A stretch of DNA of 19,244 nucleotides from JADJNW01 sp964549655. Lineage in GTDB: Bacteria > Bacteroidota > Bacteroidia > Chitinophagales > Saprospiraceae. How positions within the stretch are numbered: the stretch's first letter is position 1; every line of letters begins with the position of its first letter. Both the position numbers and the translations under genes were made by a program. The notes under the pieces were generated by a model. That model saw only the letters and a list, made by a program, of their open reading frames with translations, was not told the DNA's origin and searched no databases. The stretch covers positions 1-19,244 of the forward strand of contig CAZJXN010000101.1 of the NCBI GenBank assembly GCA_964549655.1. Reading direction: 5' to 3'. Of this stretch, positions 6,872 to 13,614 are shown in pieces.

Positions 6872-7438
6872 ATGAAACTTAAATCAATCCTCGTTTTTTG
6901 CGGTTCGAGCAAAGGGAACCATCCTATCTATGAAGCGACGGCACGGCAAGTGGGGCAGACGCTGGCGAAACATAACATTCACTTGATATATGGCGGTGGC
7001 AATGTAGGTTTGATGGGCATTCTGGCAGATGAAGTGCTGGGAAACGGCGGTACCGTCACGGGTATTATTCCTACTTTTTTAAACGATCGGGAAGGCGAAC
7101 GTCATGATTTGACCGAATTGATTTTAGTAAAGGGCATGGGCGAGCGCAAAAAAATAATGGCAAAACGCTCGGATGCAGTCCTCACGCTGCCCGGCGGCTA
7201 CGGCACGCTGGATGAATTGTTTGAAATGCTCACGCTGGTACAATTGAGCAAAGCGACGCATCCCATTGGTATTCTAAATGTGAATGGCTTTTATGATCCG
7301 CTTATCGCACAGTTAGATTTGATGGAACGGGAAGGTTTGCTACGTTCGGCGCATCGAGATTTATTGCTGGTCGCAGATGATATCGAGGATTTGTTGTTGA
7401 AAATGGAAGAACGATTAATAAAAAAAATGAAGGAATGA
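6872..7438 (+). CDS. LOG-family cytokinin riboside 5'-monophosphate phosphoribohydrolase
   Basis: A 188-residue cytoplasmic protein of the LOG family, often mislabelled lysine decarboxylase. Signature motifs are CGSSKGN (10-16), GGGNVGLMG (41-49), ERKKIM (91-96) and LPGGYGTLDE (106-115). The last, PGGxGTxxE, marks the nucleotide-binding active site. Family members release the base from nucleoside 5'-monophosphates; the physiological substrate in Bacteroidota is not settled. The frame is open from 6842, but that ATG sits inside the preceding terminator hairpin and upstream of the TATCTTTG element. The start is therefore placed at 6872, which also gives the family's normal N-terminus. Confidence 0.92.
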   Translation: MKLKSILVFCGSSKGNHPIYEATARQVGQTLAKHNIHLIYGGGNVGLMGILADEVLGNGGTVTGIIPTFLNDREGERHDLTELILVKGMGERKKIMAKRSDAVLTLPGGYGTLDELFEMLTLVQLSKATHPIGILNVNGFYDPLIAQLDLMEREGLLRSAHRDLLLVADDIEDLLLKMEERLIKKMKE

Positions 7439-7484
7439 AAATAAAGGAGTGCTAAGTAGCGCAGCTTAAATAACCACCAATTTT

Positions 7485-7501
7485 CACGCAAAGCCGCAAA
7501 G
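7485..7501. repeat. Octamer pair ACGCAAAG / CCGCAAAG
   Basis: CACGCAAAGCCGCAAAG contains two 8-base units, ACGCAAAG and CCGCAAAG, in tandem. Similar CGCAAAG-type tandem words are, from memory, seen between genes of many bacteria. It lies in the gap between the LOG gene and the end of the small membrane-protein gene. Confidence 0.5.
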
Positions 7502-7592
7502 TATTGATTATCAAACGATAAACCTCTATGAAACTTTGTAAACGCTGTGGTTTAAATAAGCTTGATTACTTAATAGACAAATCATGGGTAAA

Positions 7593-7617
7593 CCTATCAC
7601 CCGATCCTCCCATCACC
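7593..7617 (-). repeat. Composite heptad tract mixing GGTGATG, GGAGGAT and GGTGATAGG
   Basis: Read on the minus strand, the stop codon of the small membrane-protein gene is followed at once by GGTGATG, GGAGGAT and CGGGTGATAGG. GGTGATAGG also occurs inside sua5 (11663-11693), and GGAGGAT is the word of the 14456-14516 repeat. This tract therefore joins two words that are found apart elsewhere. Confidence 0.6.
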
Positions 7618-7893
7618 TTATTTTCTCATCCATTCTACCCCGCCACTAATTGTAAGATAGACAAGTGCTGCCACAACTGGAGCCAGCACCGATGCGCCCA
7701 TAAAAATGAAATACCAACGCGGCACTTTAGAACGCTCTACCACTTCTACAATAATGGAAATGAGTAAAATAAGCAGGCAAATGGTACCGAAAATAATACT
7801 GAGCAACGATGCCAAGTAATCATTGAATAGCCAGAGCAACAGGTAGATAACTACTTGTGCGAGAAAGATTTCAAAAGGTCGAATTTTTTCCAT
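7618..7893 (-). CDS. Small hydrophobic membrane protein of unknown function
   Basis: A 91-residue protein with about three predicted membrane helices (roughly residues 7-25, 28-50 and 60-80), separated by the charged loop VERSKVPRW near 49-57. The C-terminus ends in GGVEWMRK. No family with a known function was recognised. The frame is open to 7932, but a TATCTTTG promoter element on this strand (7914-7921) would lie inside that longer version, so the internal ATG at 7893 (MEKIRPFEIF) is chosen. It is divergent from kup, with separate promoters in the shared 283-base interval. A composite heptad tract directly follows its stop codon. That it is a real gene is likely; its role is not known. 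Confidence 0.7.
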   Translation of the reverse strand: MEKIRPFEIFLAQVVIYLLLWLFNDYLASLLSIIFGTICLLILLISIIVEVVERSKVPRWYFIFMGASVLAPVVAALVYLTISGGVEWMRK

Positions 7894-7913
7894 GTTTATA
7901 AAATGCTTGCCTC

Positions 7914-7921
7914 CAAAGATA
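7914..7921 (-). promoter_or_regulatory. -7 promoter element of the small membrane-protein gene
   Basis: CAAAGATA on the plus strand reads TATCTTTG on the minus strand, an exact TAnnTTTG match, 20 bases before the ATG at 7893. No clear -33 TTTG is visible. Confidence 0.55.
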
Positions 7922-7994
7922 ACATATTTCAAGCGTTTCTATTCATTAAAAAGTACAATCTATGAGGTGTGTAGGAATTTTCACTTTTTAGTTG

Positions 7995-8024
7995 TTTGAA
8001 TTTACTGTAATAAAGATATATTTG
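7995..8024 (+). promoter_or_regulatory. Complete Bacteroidota promoter upstream of kup
   Basis: TTTG at 7995-7998 and TATATTTG at 8017-8024 are separated by 18 bases, close to the expected spacing of a -33/-7 pair. Transcription would begin near 8031, giving a leader of roughly 145 bases that includes the inverted heptad tracts at 8060-8162. Confidence 0.65.
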
Positions 8025-8059
8025 CCCCGCAATTTTCGCAATTGCAAGCATCTACTGTT

Positions 8060-8162
8060 TAGATCATAGATTTTAGACCTTAGATTTTAGACGATAGATG
8101 CCCCTATTCTATTTTTTTCCTTTTTTGCTATGTCTATTGTCTAAAATCTAAGGTCTAAGGTC
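8060..8162. repeat. Inverted pair of heptad tracts in the kup leader
   Basis: On the plus strand six phased 7-base units, all starting with TAGA, run from 8060 to 8101 (TAGATCA, TAGATTT, TAGACCT, TAGATTT, TAGACGA, TAGATGC). From 8135 to 8162 four phased units of the opposite orientation follow (TATTGTC, TAAAATC, and TAAGGTC twice). The arms 8073-8098 and 8133-8158 are reverse complements over 26 bases with one mismatch, and the outer 20 bases are perfect. The centre of 34 bases is pyrimidine-rich. The second arm ends 18 bases before the kup start, so a transcript could fold into a long AT-rich hairpin next to the translation start. Confidence 0.85.
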
Positions 8163-8176
8163 TTCAATAATAAATC

Positions 8177-10084
8177 ATGCAACCAGCTCATCATCGGGTA
8201 AGCACGACAGGTTTGTTAGTCACACTTGGGATTGTTTACGGTGATATTGGTACTTCACCCCTCTATGTTTTAAAAGCCATCATTGGCACGGAGGTCATTA
8301 GTACCGACCTCGTGGTAGGCGGTTTATCTTGTATATTTTGGACGCTTACTTTACAAGCTACCTTCAAATATATTCTTATTACGCTTCAAGCGGACAATAA
8401 CGGCGAAGGCGGTATTTTTTCGCTTTACGCCCTCATTCGCCGCAAAGCACCGGATTGGATTATTTACATCGCCATGATTGGTTGTGCCGCACTGCTGGCA
8501 GATGGCATTATTACACCTGCTATTTCGCTGACCTCTTCCATAGAAGGGTTAAAAACTTCCTTTCCTACGCTTACCAGTGATTATGTCGTATGGATTGTAA
8601 TTGGCATTTTGGCAGGGTTATTCACTTTTCAACAATTTGGTACGGATACAATCGGAAAATCTTTTGGTCCGATTATGCTGGTGTGGTTTTCTATGCTTAC
8701 CGTATTTGGTTTGCTACAAATCGGGGAGAATCCAGTTGTGCTGAATGCATTCAACCCGATGTATGCTTACAATCTGCTTACGCATAGTCCCAATAGTTGG
8801 CTCATTGTAGGAGCGGTTTTTCTGTGTGTAACGGGCGCGGAAGCACTTTATTCCGACTTAGGACATGTAGGTAGAAAGAATATTCAATATTCGTGGATTC
8901 TTGTAAAGTCCTCTTTAGTCATCAATTATTTTGGACAAGGTGCTTGGGTTCTGACAATGCCGGGCAAGCAATTAGGTGGAGCCAATCCTTTTTTCTCCAT
9001 TATGCCAGAGTGGTTTGTACCAGTGGGTGTGGGTATTGCTACTTTAGCATCCGTAGTGGCGAGTCAGGCTTTGATTAGCGGATCTTTTTCGATGATTAAT
9101 GAGGCAATCAAATTAAAATCATGGATCCGCGTACGCATTACGTACCCTTCTCAACACAAACAGCAGCTTTTTATCCCTTCCATCAATACCGTTTTATTTG
9201 TTGGCAGTTGCGCTATTGTCTTGTATTTCAAAGAATCACAGCGTATGGAGGCAGCTTATGGCATTGCGATAACGATTGCGATGCTTTCGACTACTTTACT
9301 GTTGATTTGGTTTTTATTATATCGAAAAAAGTGGCCTATTCTACAAGTGGCAGCTATTACTTTACTATTTGTTACGGTAGAAGGTGTCTTTGCGGCTGCT
9401 AATTTGCAAAAAATTGCACATGGCGCAGGCGTGACGCTGTTGCTGGCAGGTATCTTTTTTGCTATTATGTTTGTACAAAACAAAGCAGAACAACTCTTAT
9501 ATCAAAAACGACATTTTGTATCCTTGGGTAAAAATTTGAAAATCATTGAGGCAGTAAGTCAGGATAAAGAAATTCCAAAATATGCCTCCAATATCGTATA
9601 TCTTACCTATGCACGCCAGTCGGACCGGGTAGAAAAATACTTGCTCAAATCCATTTTTCAAAAACAACCCAAACGTGCCGATCATTATTGGCTCCTGCAT
9701 TTGAATGAAGTAGACGAGCCGTTTACCAATAAATATCGGTTTACCGAGATTGTAGAAGACACGGTTTTTCGACTTGATTTCGATTTGGGCTACAAAGTGC
9801 AACCGAATATCAAGGACTCTTTCTGGCAGGCAATCAATGAGTTATGTCAAAAAGGAGTGATCTCTTCATTTAGTACGTATCCTTCGCTAAAACAATTCAA
9901 TTTACCGGCGGACTATCTATTCATCGTCACGCGCTCTACTTTTAATATTTCCTCTAAATTGTCGCTTGGCGAGCAAGTGATCATTCGAGGCTACCATTTT
10001 TTGAAACGGTTCAGTGAGCCTGCCGAAGACCATTTTGGGTTAGATAAAAATATGTTGTTGATTGAATTTGTGGCGTTTAAATGA
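8177..10084 (+). CDS. kup: Kup-family low-affinity potassium uptake protein
   Basis: A 635-residue inner-membrane K+/H+ symporter. Family motifs are YGDIGTSPLY (21-30), NNGEGGIFSLYALIRR (74-89), LLADGIITPAISL (106-118) and VTGAEALYSDLGH (218-230). About twelve membrane helices lie within residues 12 to about 450, followed by a C-terminal cytoplasmic domain of about 180 residues. Length is normal for Kup. It is divergent from a small membrane-protein gene. It has a clear promoter at 7995-8024 and a long leader carrying an inverted heptad repeat at 8060-8162. A 60-base inverted repeat follows its stop codon. Kup works as a constitutive potassium importer, often important at low pH or high osmolarity. 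Identification is secure. Confidence 0.95.
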   Translation: MQPAHHRVSTTGLLVTLGIVYGDIGTSPLYVLKAIIGTEVISTDLVVGGLSCIFWTLTLQATFKYILITLQADNNGEGGIFSLYALIRRKAPDWIIYIAMIGCAALLADGIITPAISLTSSIEGLKTSFPTLTSDYVVWIVIGILAGLFTFQQFGTDTIGKSFGPIMLVWFSMLTVFGLLQIGENPVVLNAFNPMYAYNLLTHSPNSWLIVGAVFLCVTGAEALYSDLGHVGRKNIQYSWILVKSSLVINYFGQGAWVLTMPGKQLGGANPFFSIMPEWFVPVGVGIATLASVVASQALISGSFSMINEAIKLKSWIRVRITYPSQHKQQLFIPSINTVLFVGSCAIVLYFKESQRMEAAYGIAITIAMLSTTLLLIWFLLYRKKWPILQVAAITLLFVTVEGVFAAANLQKIAHGAGVTLLLAGIFFAIMFVQNKAEQLLYQKRHFVSLGKNLKIIEAVSQDKEIPKYASNIVYLTYARQSDRVEKYLLKSIFQKQPKRADHYWLLHLNEVDEPFTNKYRFTEIVEDTVFRLDFDLGYKVQPNIKDSFWQAINELCQKGVISSFSTYPSLKQFNLPADYLFIVTRSTFNISSKLSLGEQVIIRGYHFLKRFSEPAEDHFGLDKNMLLIEFVAFK

Positions 10085-10087
10085 CGC

Positions 10088-10147
10088 GTAGCATCAACCT
10101 TTGGCTGGTTAGGAATGATGCGTGAACCAACCAAAGGTTGGTGCTAC
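10088..10147. repeat. 60-base inverted repeat between convergent kup and lipoprotein genes
   Basis: The left arm 10088-10110 and right arm 10125-10147 are 23-base reverse complements with two mismatches, around a 14-base loop. Each arm contains an internal CCTTTGG or CCAAAGG core. It begins three bases after the kup stop and ends nine bases before the 3' end of the minus-strand lipoprotein gene. It may terminate both transcripts, although there is no T-tract. It may instead be a copy of a dispersed palindromic repeat. Confidence 0.8.
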
Positions 10148-10156
10148 CCGCTCCTC

Positions 10157-10561
10157 CTACTGCGAAGTGACCTCGGAAGTCTCCGTCGTACTCGCATTCG
10201 CCCTCGTAAACGAAAACCGAAACGCATACCCTCGCAACGTTGTAGTAAGCACCAAGTTAGCATCTTCGATAGACTCAATCTTATAATCGGCGCTCATGCT
10301 GATATTGCGTTGCAAAACCTGTTCGCCTTTCAATTCATACGTACCTTCTTCTGGTGTACCTGCCACATTTGTTCGTAATTTCCCATCTGCCGTAAATTCC
10401 ATGTACATTTCTGCCAAGGATTCCGTGGGGCGGTCGTTGCGCAATGCCTCCCGAAGTTGCCAGCGTCCTATCAAGAGTCTTGCGGTATCTTCATTGGTTT
10501 TAGCACAAGAGAAAAGGGACACAGTCACAAATAGAAGCAATATAAGATTCAGATTTTTCAT
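10157..10561 (-). CDS. Lipocalin-like lipoprotein
   Basis: A 134-residue predicted lipoprotein. The signal peptide ends in the lipobox LFSC with Cys19 as the lipidated residue. The mature part opens with LLIGRWQLREA (29-39), the start of the lipocalin-like fold common in small Bacteroidota lipoproteins. The segment MEFTADGKLRT and the following GTYELKGEQV fit the repeated strands of this fold. A ligand or function cannot be assigned. It converges with kup, with a 60-base inverted repeat between them. It has one of the clearest promoters in the window on its own strand (10587-10615). Confidence 0.8.
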   Translation of the reverse strand: MKNLNLILLLFVTVSLFSCAKTNEDTARLLIGRWQLREALRNDRPTESLAEMYMEFTADGKLRTNVAGTPEEGTYELKGEQVLQRNISMSADYKIESIEDANLVLTTTLRGYAFRFSFTRANASTTETSEVTSQ

Positions 10562-10586
10562 ACGTTTCTTATTGATTTTTTTGGTG

Positions 10587-10615
10587 CAAAAGTACCAATT
10601 ATTCGGTAATTCAAA
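10587..10615 (-). promoter_or_regulatory. Promoter of the lipocalin-like lipoprotein gene
   Basis: On the minus strand, TTTG (plus coordinates 10612-10615) and TACTTTTG (10587-10594) are 17 bases apart. The start codon is 25 bases further on. Both elements match the Bacteroidota -33/-7 consensus. Confidence 0.65.
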
Positions 10616-10737
10616 AATTGGAAAATGATAATAGCGTATGCTTTTGTAACAAATAAAGATAGGAAATGTTAGTTGAATGAATTAGAAATCAACATTATAT
10701 GTGGACAGCTATAACAAGAAGTACAAGTAAAAAGGGT

Positions 10738-10776
10738 GTTGAATGGGCTCATATTATTAATTAAACCCCATTCAAC
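10738..10776 (-). terminator. Possible terminator of the DUF2911 gene
   Basis: GTTGAATGGG (10738-10747) and CCCATTCAAC (10767-10776) are perfect 10-base inverted arms with a 19-base loop. Read on the minus strand, the stem is followed within four bases by a run of five T. It begins ten bases after the DUF2911 stop. Confidence 0.6.
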
Positions 10777-10785
10777 GATTACTGT

Positions 10786-11322
10786 TTATCCAGCTTTTTT
10801 CACATCAAAATGGAACGTAACATTTTCCCAGAGGAACGTTACTTTACCTGTCTTTTCGTCTACTTTAAAGGTAAGCCGCTCGGTCAGTACAGGCGCTTTA
10901 TCCGTTTTCACGGTTATACGCAGCGCATCTTTGTCTTGCTTGTAGTTGTAAGCACCCCATTGGTTGGCTTCTTTATTGAAAATCACCGTCCAATCCTTTT
11001 CAGTAGGAATGGTAAAAAGCGAATACTTACCGGCTGCCAACTTCTCCCCATTGATGACTACATCTTTGTTGACCTCAAAAGTCGTAGCCTCATTGGCACC
11101 CGTGCGCCACACTTCGCCGTATGGCTCTAAGCTGCCCCATATTTTTCTGCCTTTCACAGCCGGACTACCATAGTCAATATCAATCGTCAAGTCATCCACC
11201 GAAGCCTTGGCTTCCATTAGTGGACTGGGACGTTTCGATTTTTCATCTTGCGCGTTCAAGTTGGTAAACATACCCACTGTGAGCAGCGCTAATAATACGA
11301 AGAAGCGATTTCTGAAATTCAT
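10786..11322 (-). CDS. Secreted DUF2911 protein
   Basis: A 178-residue exported protein. A signal peptide spans residues 1-24 (ending LNAQ). The mature part is a DUF2911 domain with its signature blocks: RPSPLMEA (31-38), DIDYGSPAVKGRKIWG (48-63) and EPYGEVWRTGANEATTFE (66-83). The later block GEKLAAGKYSLFTIPTE (92-108) is also typical. The family is widespread in Bacteroidota, and the fold is beta-rich. The biochemical role is unknown. The gene is downstream of sua5 on the same strand, but 156 bases separate them, so a shared transcript is not obvious. A hairpin follows the stop. Confidence 0.88.
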   Translation of the reverse strand: MNFRNRFFVLLALLTVGMFTNLNAQDEKSKRPSPLMEAKASVDDLTIDIDYGSPAVKGRKIWGSLEPYGEVWRTGANEATTFEVNKDVVINGEKLAAGKYSLFTIPTEKDWTVIFNKEANQWGAYNYKQDKDALRITVKTDKAPVLTERLTFKVDEKTGKVTFLWENVTFHFDVKKAG

Positions 11323-11450
11323 AGGTTAGGAATTTTGATTGGAAAATAAATAATCCAAATAATAAAACTACTACAAATGACCGAAGTTTTTTAGAAACTG
11401 TTAAACTCAATCCGTTAATTAACAAATCTTTAAATCAAAAGCGGTTATTA

Positions 11451-11471
11451 GTGATTTGTGATTGGGCAATC
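11451..11471. repeat. Short heptad tract, words GTGATTT and GTGATTG
   Basis: GTGATTT (11451-11457) and GTGATTG (11458-11464) are phased, followed by a weaker unit GGCAATC (11465-11471). These are the words of the window-end tracts. It lies eight bases beyond the 3' end of sua5. Confidence 0.5.
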
Positions 11472-11478
11472 TGTCACG

Positions 11479-12459
11479 TCACGCTTTAATCTCCAAGTCT
11501 CTTGATCTCTTAGTCACCGATGCTCGGCGCAAGCGGTCATTAATCGCCCTTCCCAAATCTTCTTCCGGTAACAATTCTGCTACCATTACATCCAAATCCA
11601 AGCTATCCAGATAACGCATGCCAGCGAAGAGATTGCGGGCGGCTTCCGCGAAATTTCCAGTGGGTGATAGGGTGATGAGGTGATAGGGTGATGTTTGAGG
11701 AAATATTTTTTGAAAAGAAAGAATGCCTATTTTTTTGCCTTTATGCAGCTCCAATAATTTTTCAATATCTCCCAAAATAAGCGGCACGCGCGGTGCGTAA
11801 TGACTTTGCAGCATCCCCGGTGCTTGTGGATTGGAGGTAGAATGTGGTTTCAATTCCACTTTGCCAACCAAACTTTCAATAGCTTCCATCGGAATGCCGC
11901 CTTTTCTATAAATAATTACTTTCTCTTGTTCAAAACCAACAATCGTACTTTCCAGACCGATGTCACAAGCGCCGCCATCTAAAATGTACGGAATTTTTTG
12001 ACCTAATTGTTGCACCACGTGTTGAGCAGTAGTCGGACTGATGTAGCCAAACGGATTCGCGCTGGGAGCAGCCAATGGAAAATCTAATTGTTGTAAAAGT
12101 GCCAAAGTCAACGGATGCTGGGGAATGCGCAATGCAACAAGCGGCGAACCCGCAGTAACCAAATCAGGAATCAACTCTTTTTTCGGCAAAAGCAGCGTCA
12201 ACGGTCCCGGCATGAAAGCTTCAGCGAGCAACAACGCGTTTTTTGGAAAGTCGGTTACAAACGTTTGTAACCGTTCCAGACTGCTGGTGTGCACAATGAG
12301 CGGGTCAAAGGACGGACGATTTTTCACCGCAAAAATTTGCGAAACTGCCTCCACATTTAGCGCATTGCCTGCTAATCCATAAACGGTTTCGGTCGGAATC
12401 GCTACTAATTGGTCAGCTTTCAATAATTCAATGGCGTACTGTAAATCCCTTCCAATCAC
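11479..12459 (-). CDS. L-threonylcarbamoyladenylate synthase, Sua5 type
   Basis: A 326-residue enzyme that makes threonylcarbamoyl-AMP from threonine, bicarbonate and ATP, the first step of t6A37 modification of ANN-decoding tRNAs. Residues 1 to about 200 are the YrdC domain: IPTETVYGLAGNAL (21-34), KNRPSFDPLI (46-55), APSANPFGYISPTTAQHV (131-148) and GLESTIVGF (168-176). The extra Sua5 C-terminal domain (about 215-326) begins with the linker APGMLQSHYAP (213-223). The start is GTG at 12459: an in-frame stop lies six codons upstream and no methionine occurs until residue 83. Residues about 256-267 are encoded by a heptad-type repeat (11663-11693), an odd feature described separately. The symbol may be written tsaC or sua5. 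Confidence 0.93.
   Translation of the reverse strand: MIGRDLQYAIELLKADQLVAIPTETVYGLAGNALNVEAVSQIFAVKNRPSFDPLIVHTSSLERLQTFVTDFPKNALLLAEAFMPGPLTLLLPKKELIPDLVTAGSPLVALRIPQHPLTLALLQQLDFPLAAPSANPFGYISPTTAQHVVQQLGQKIPYILDGGACDIGLESTIVGFEQEKVIIYRKGGIPMEAIESLVGKVELKPHSTSNPQAPGMLQSHYAPRVPLILGDIEKLLELHKGKKIGILSFQKIFPQTSPYHLITLSPTGNFAEAARNLFAGMRYLDSLDLDVMVAELLPEEDLGRAINDRLRRASVTKRSRDLEIKA
11663..11693 (-). repeat. Heptad-type repeat inside the sua5 coding sequence
   Basis: The 15-base word GGTGATAGGGTGATG occurs twice, perfectly, at 11663-11677 and 11679-11693 (plus-strand reading), each copy made of two 7-base words. It is translated on the minus strand as part of SPYHLITLSP in the C-terminal domain. 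The reading frame is kept. The same words follow the stop codon of the small membrane-protein gene (7593-7617). Confidence 0.85.
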
Positions 12460-12560
12460 TTTTTTGAATGCAAGTTAATTAGAATATACGTTATACGAAT
12501 TTTGATTAAGACCTATACAGTATGCAGGTCAAACGCATTAAATTACATTTGTAAAAAGTT

Positions 12561-12632
12561 AGGTGCAGCGCACCGTGATATTGGTAGAAAAGAATTAGAA
12601 AATACGTTCAAGGTGCAGCGCAGCGCAATATT
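12561..12632. repeat. Direct repeat AGGTGCAGCGCA, two copies 50 bases apart
   Basis: Copies at 12561-12582 and 12611-12632 are 22 bases long and match at 19 positions; the first 12 bases, AGGTGCAGCGCA, are identical. The first copy contains the near-palindrome GGTGCAGCGCACC. The repeat lies in the divergent interval between sua5 and the DUF1684 gene and overlaps neither coding region. Confidence 0.7.
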
Positions 12633-12667
12633 TTTTTTACACATTTAACTCGATACAGCATGATGGT

Positions 12668-12701
12668 TTTGTAAATTAAACCAAAAAGCTTTTTATTTTT
12701 G
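12668..12701 (+). promoter_or_regulatory. Promoter of the DUF1684 gene
   Basis: TTTG (12668-12671) and TATTTTTG (12694-12701) are 22 bases apart and match the -33/-7 consensus. The ATG follows 28 bases later. Confidence 0.6.
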
Positions 12702-12729
12702 ACCCAACTCCTTAATAATCAATTACTTT

Positions 12730-13614
12730 ATGAAATATAATTTTCGGATTCAAATCGTATTCTTTTCTCTTATTTTACTGGGATCTTTCTCTTCGTATGG
12801 TCAGACTACCTACGAAGCGGATATTAAAAACTGGCATACGCAGCGCGAGACTTCGCTGAAAAGTGAAAATGGCTGGCTCAATCTCGCCGGTTTATTTTGG
12901 TTGCAAGCAGGTAAAAATACATTTGGCTCGGATAAATCGAACGCCGTGAAATTTCCGAAAGGAGATGCTTTTATCGGCAGTTTTATTTTAAAAAATGGAC
13001 AAGTAAATATTGAAATATTACAAAATTCGAAAGTTTACAGCGGCGATAACATTATAAAAAAGGCGGTAATTTTTTCGGAAGGCGCGAAACCCGTCACTTT
13101 ACAACATCAATCTTTACGCTGGTTTGTCATCAAGCGAGGCAATTTATACGGCATTCGATTACGAGATTTGGAGCATCCAGCGGTCACTACTTTTCAAGCA
13201 GTTGAAATGTTTCCGATAGATAGTCAGTGGCGGGTAGAAGCTCGGTTAGAATTAGCGGACAGCAATCATAAAATTCCGATTACCGATGTATTGGGCATGA
13301 CTTCACTTCAAAATTCTCCCGGCGCATTGGTATTTGATTTGCAAGGAAAAACATACCGGCTTGATGTGGTTTGGGAAGGTGAACAACTTTTTATTCTTTT
13401 TGGAGACGACACTAATGGCGACGCTACGTATGCCTCTGGCCGCTTTTTATATGCCGCCAAACCCGATGCCAACGGCAAAACAATCTTGGATTTTAATAGA
13501 GCGACTAATCCGCCTTGTGCATTCACGACGTATGCTACTTGTCCGCTACCGCCTAAGCAGAATGTATTGCCGATTGCCATTATTGCAGGAGAGAAAAAAT
13601 ATGGCATGCATTGA
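12730..13614 (+). CDS. Secreted DUF1684 protein
   Basis: A 294-residue exported protein. Residues 1 to about 24 form a signal peptide. The rest is a full-length DUF1684 domain. Diagnostic blocks are SENGWLNLAGLFWLQAGKN (45-63), the segment DATYASGRFLYAAKP (231-245), and LDFNRATNPPCAFTTYATCP (253-272), with AGEKKYGMH at the end. Two cysteines in the last block (263, 271) are part of the family pattern. The biochemical role of DUF1684 is not known. Members are frequent in Bacteroidota and actinobacteria. It has its own promoter and is followed by a 196-base gap before another secreted protein gene on the same strand. Confidence 0.9.
   Translation: MKYNFRIQIVFFSLILLGSFSSYGQTTYEADIKNWHTQRETSLKSENGWLNLAGLFWLQAGKNTFGSDKSNAVKFPKGDAFIGSFILKNGQVNIEILQNSKVYSGDNIIKKAVIFSEGAKPVTLQHQSLRWFVIKRGNLYGIRLRDLEHPAVTTFQAVEMFPIDSQWRVEARLELADSNHKIPITDVLGMTSLQNSPGALVFDLQGKTYRLDVVWEGEQLFILFGDDTNGDATYASGRFLYAAKPDANGKTILDFNRATNPPCAFTTYATCPLPPKQNVLPIAIIAGEKKYGMH

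Larger units (their letters stand above)
12460..12729. other. 270-base divergent interval between sua5 and the DUF1684 gene
   Basis: The interval holds the 50-base-spaced direct repeat at 12561-12632, a GACCT-N11-AGGTC dyad at 12510-12530 and the promoter pair at 12668-12701. The dyad could be a regulator site for sua5. No small gene was recognised. Confidence 0.4.

Noticed and set aside
7528..7767. A plus-strand frame starting MKLCKRCGLNK with a CxxC pair.
   Set aside because: The attractive start soon runs into the 3' end of the minus-strand membrane-protein gene and the heptad tract, and the rest looks like antisense sequence. No promoter or homology supports it.
8025..8176. A c-di-AMP (ydaO-type) or other known riboswitch in the kup leader.
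   Set aside because: The only structure is the AT-rich heptad stem. No conserved riboswitch core or additional helices could be recognised.
10115..10378. A plus-strand frame of 87 codons after kup.
   Set aside because: It starts inside the palindromic repeat and runs antisense to the lipocalin-like lipoprotein gene, which has a lipobox and a good promoter.
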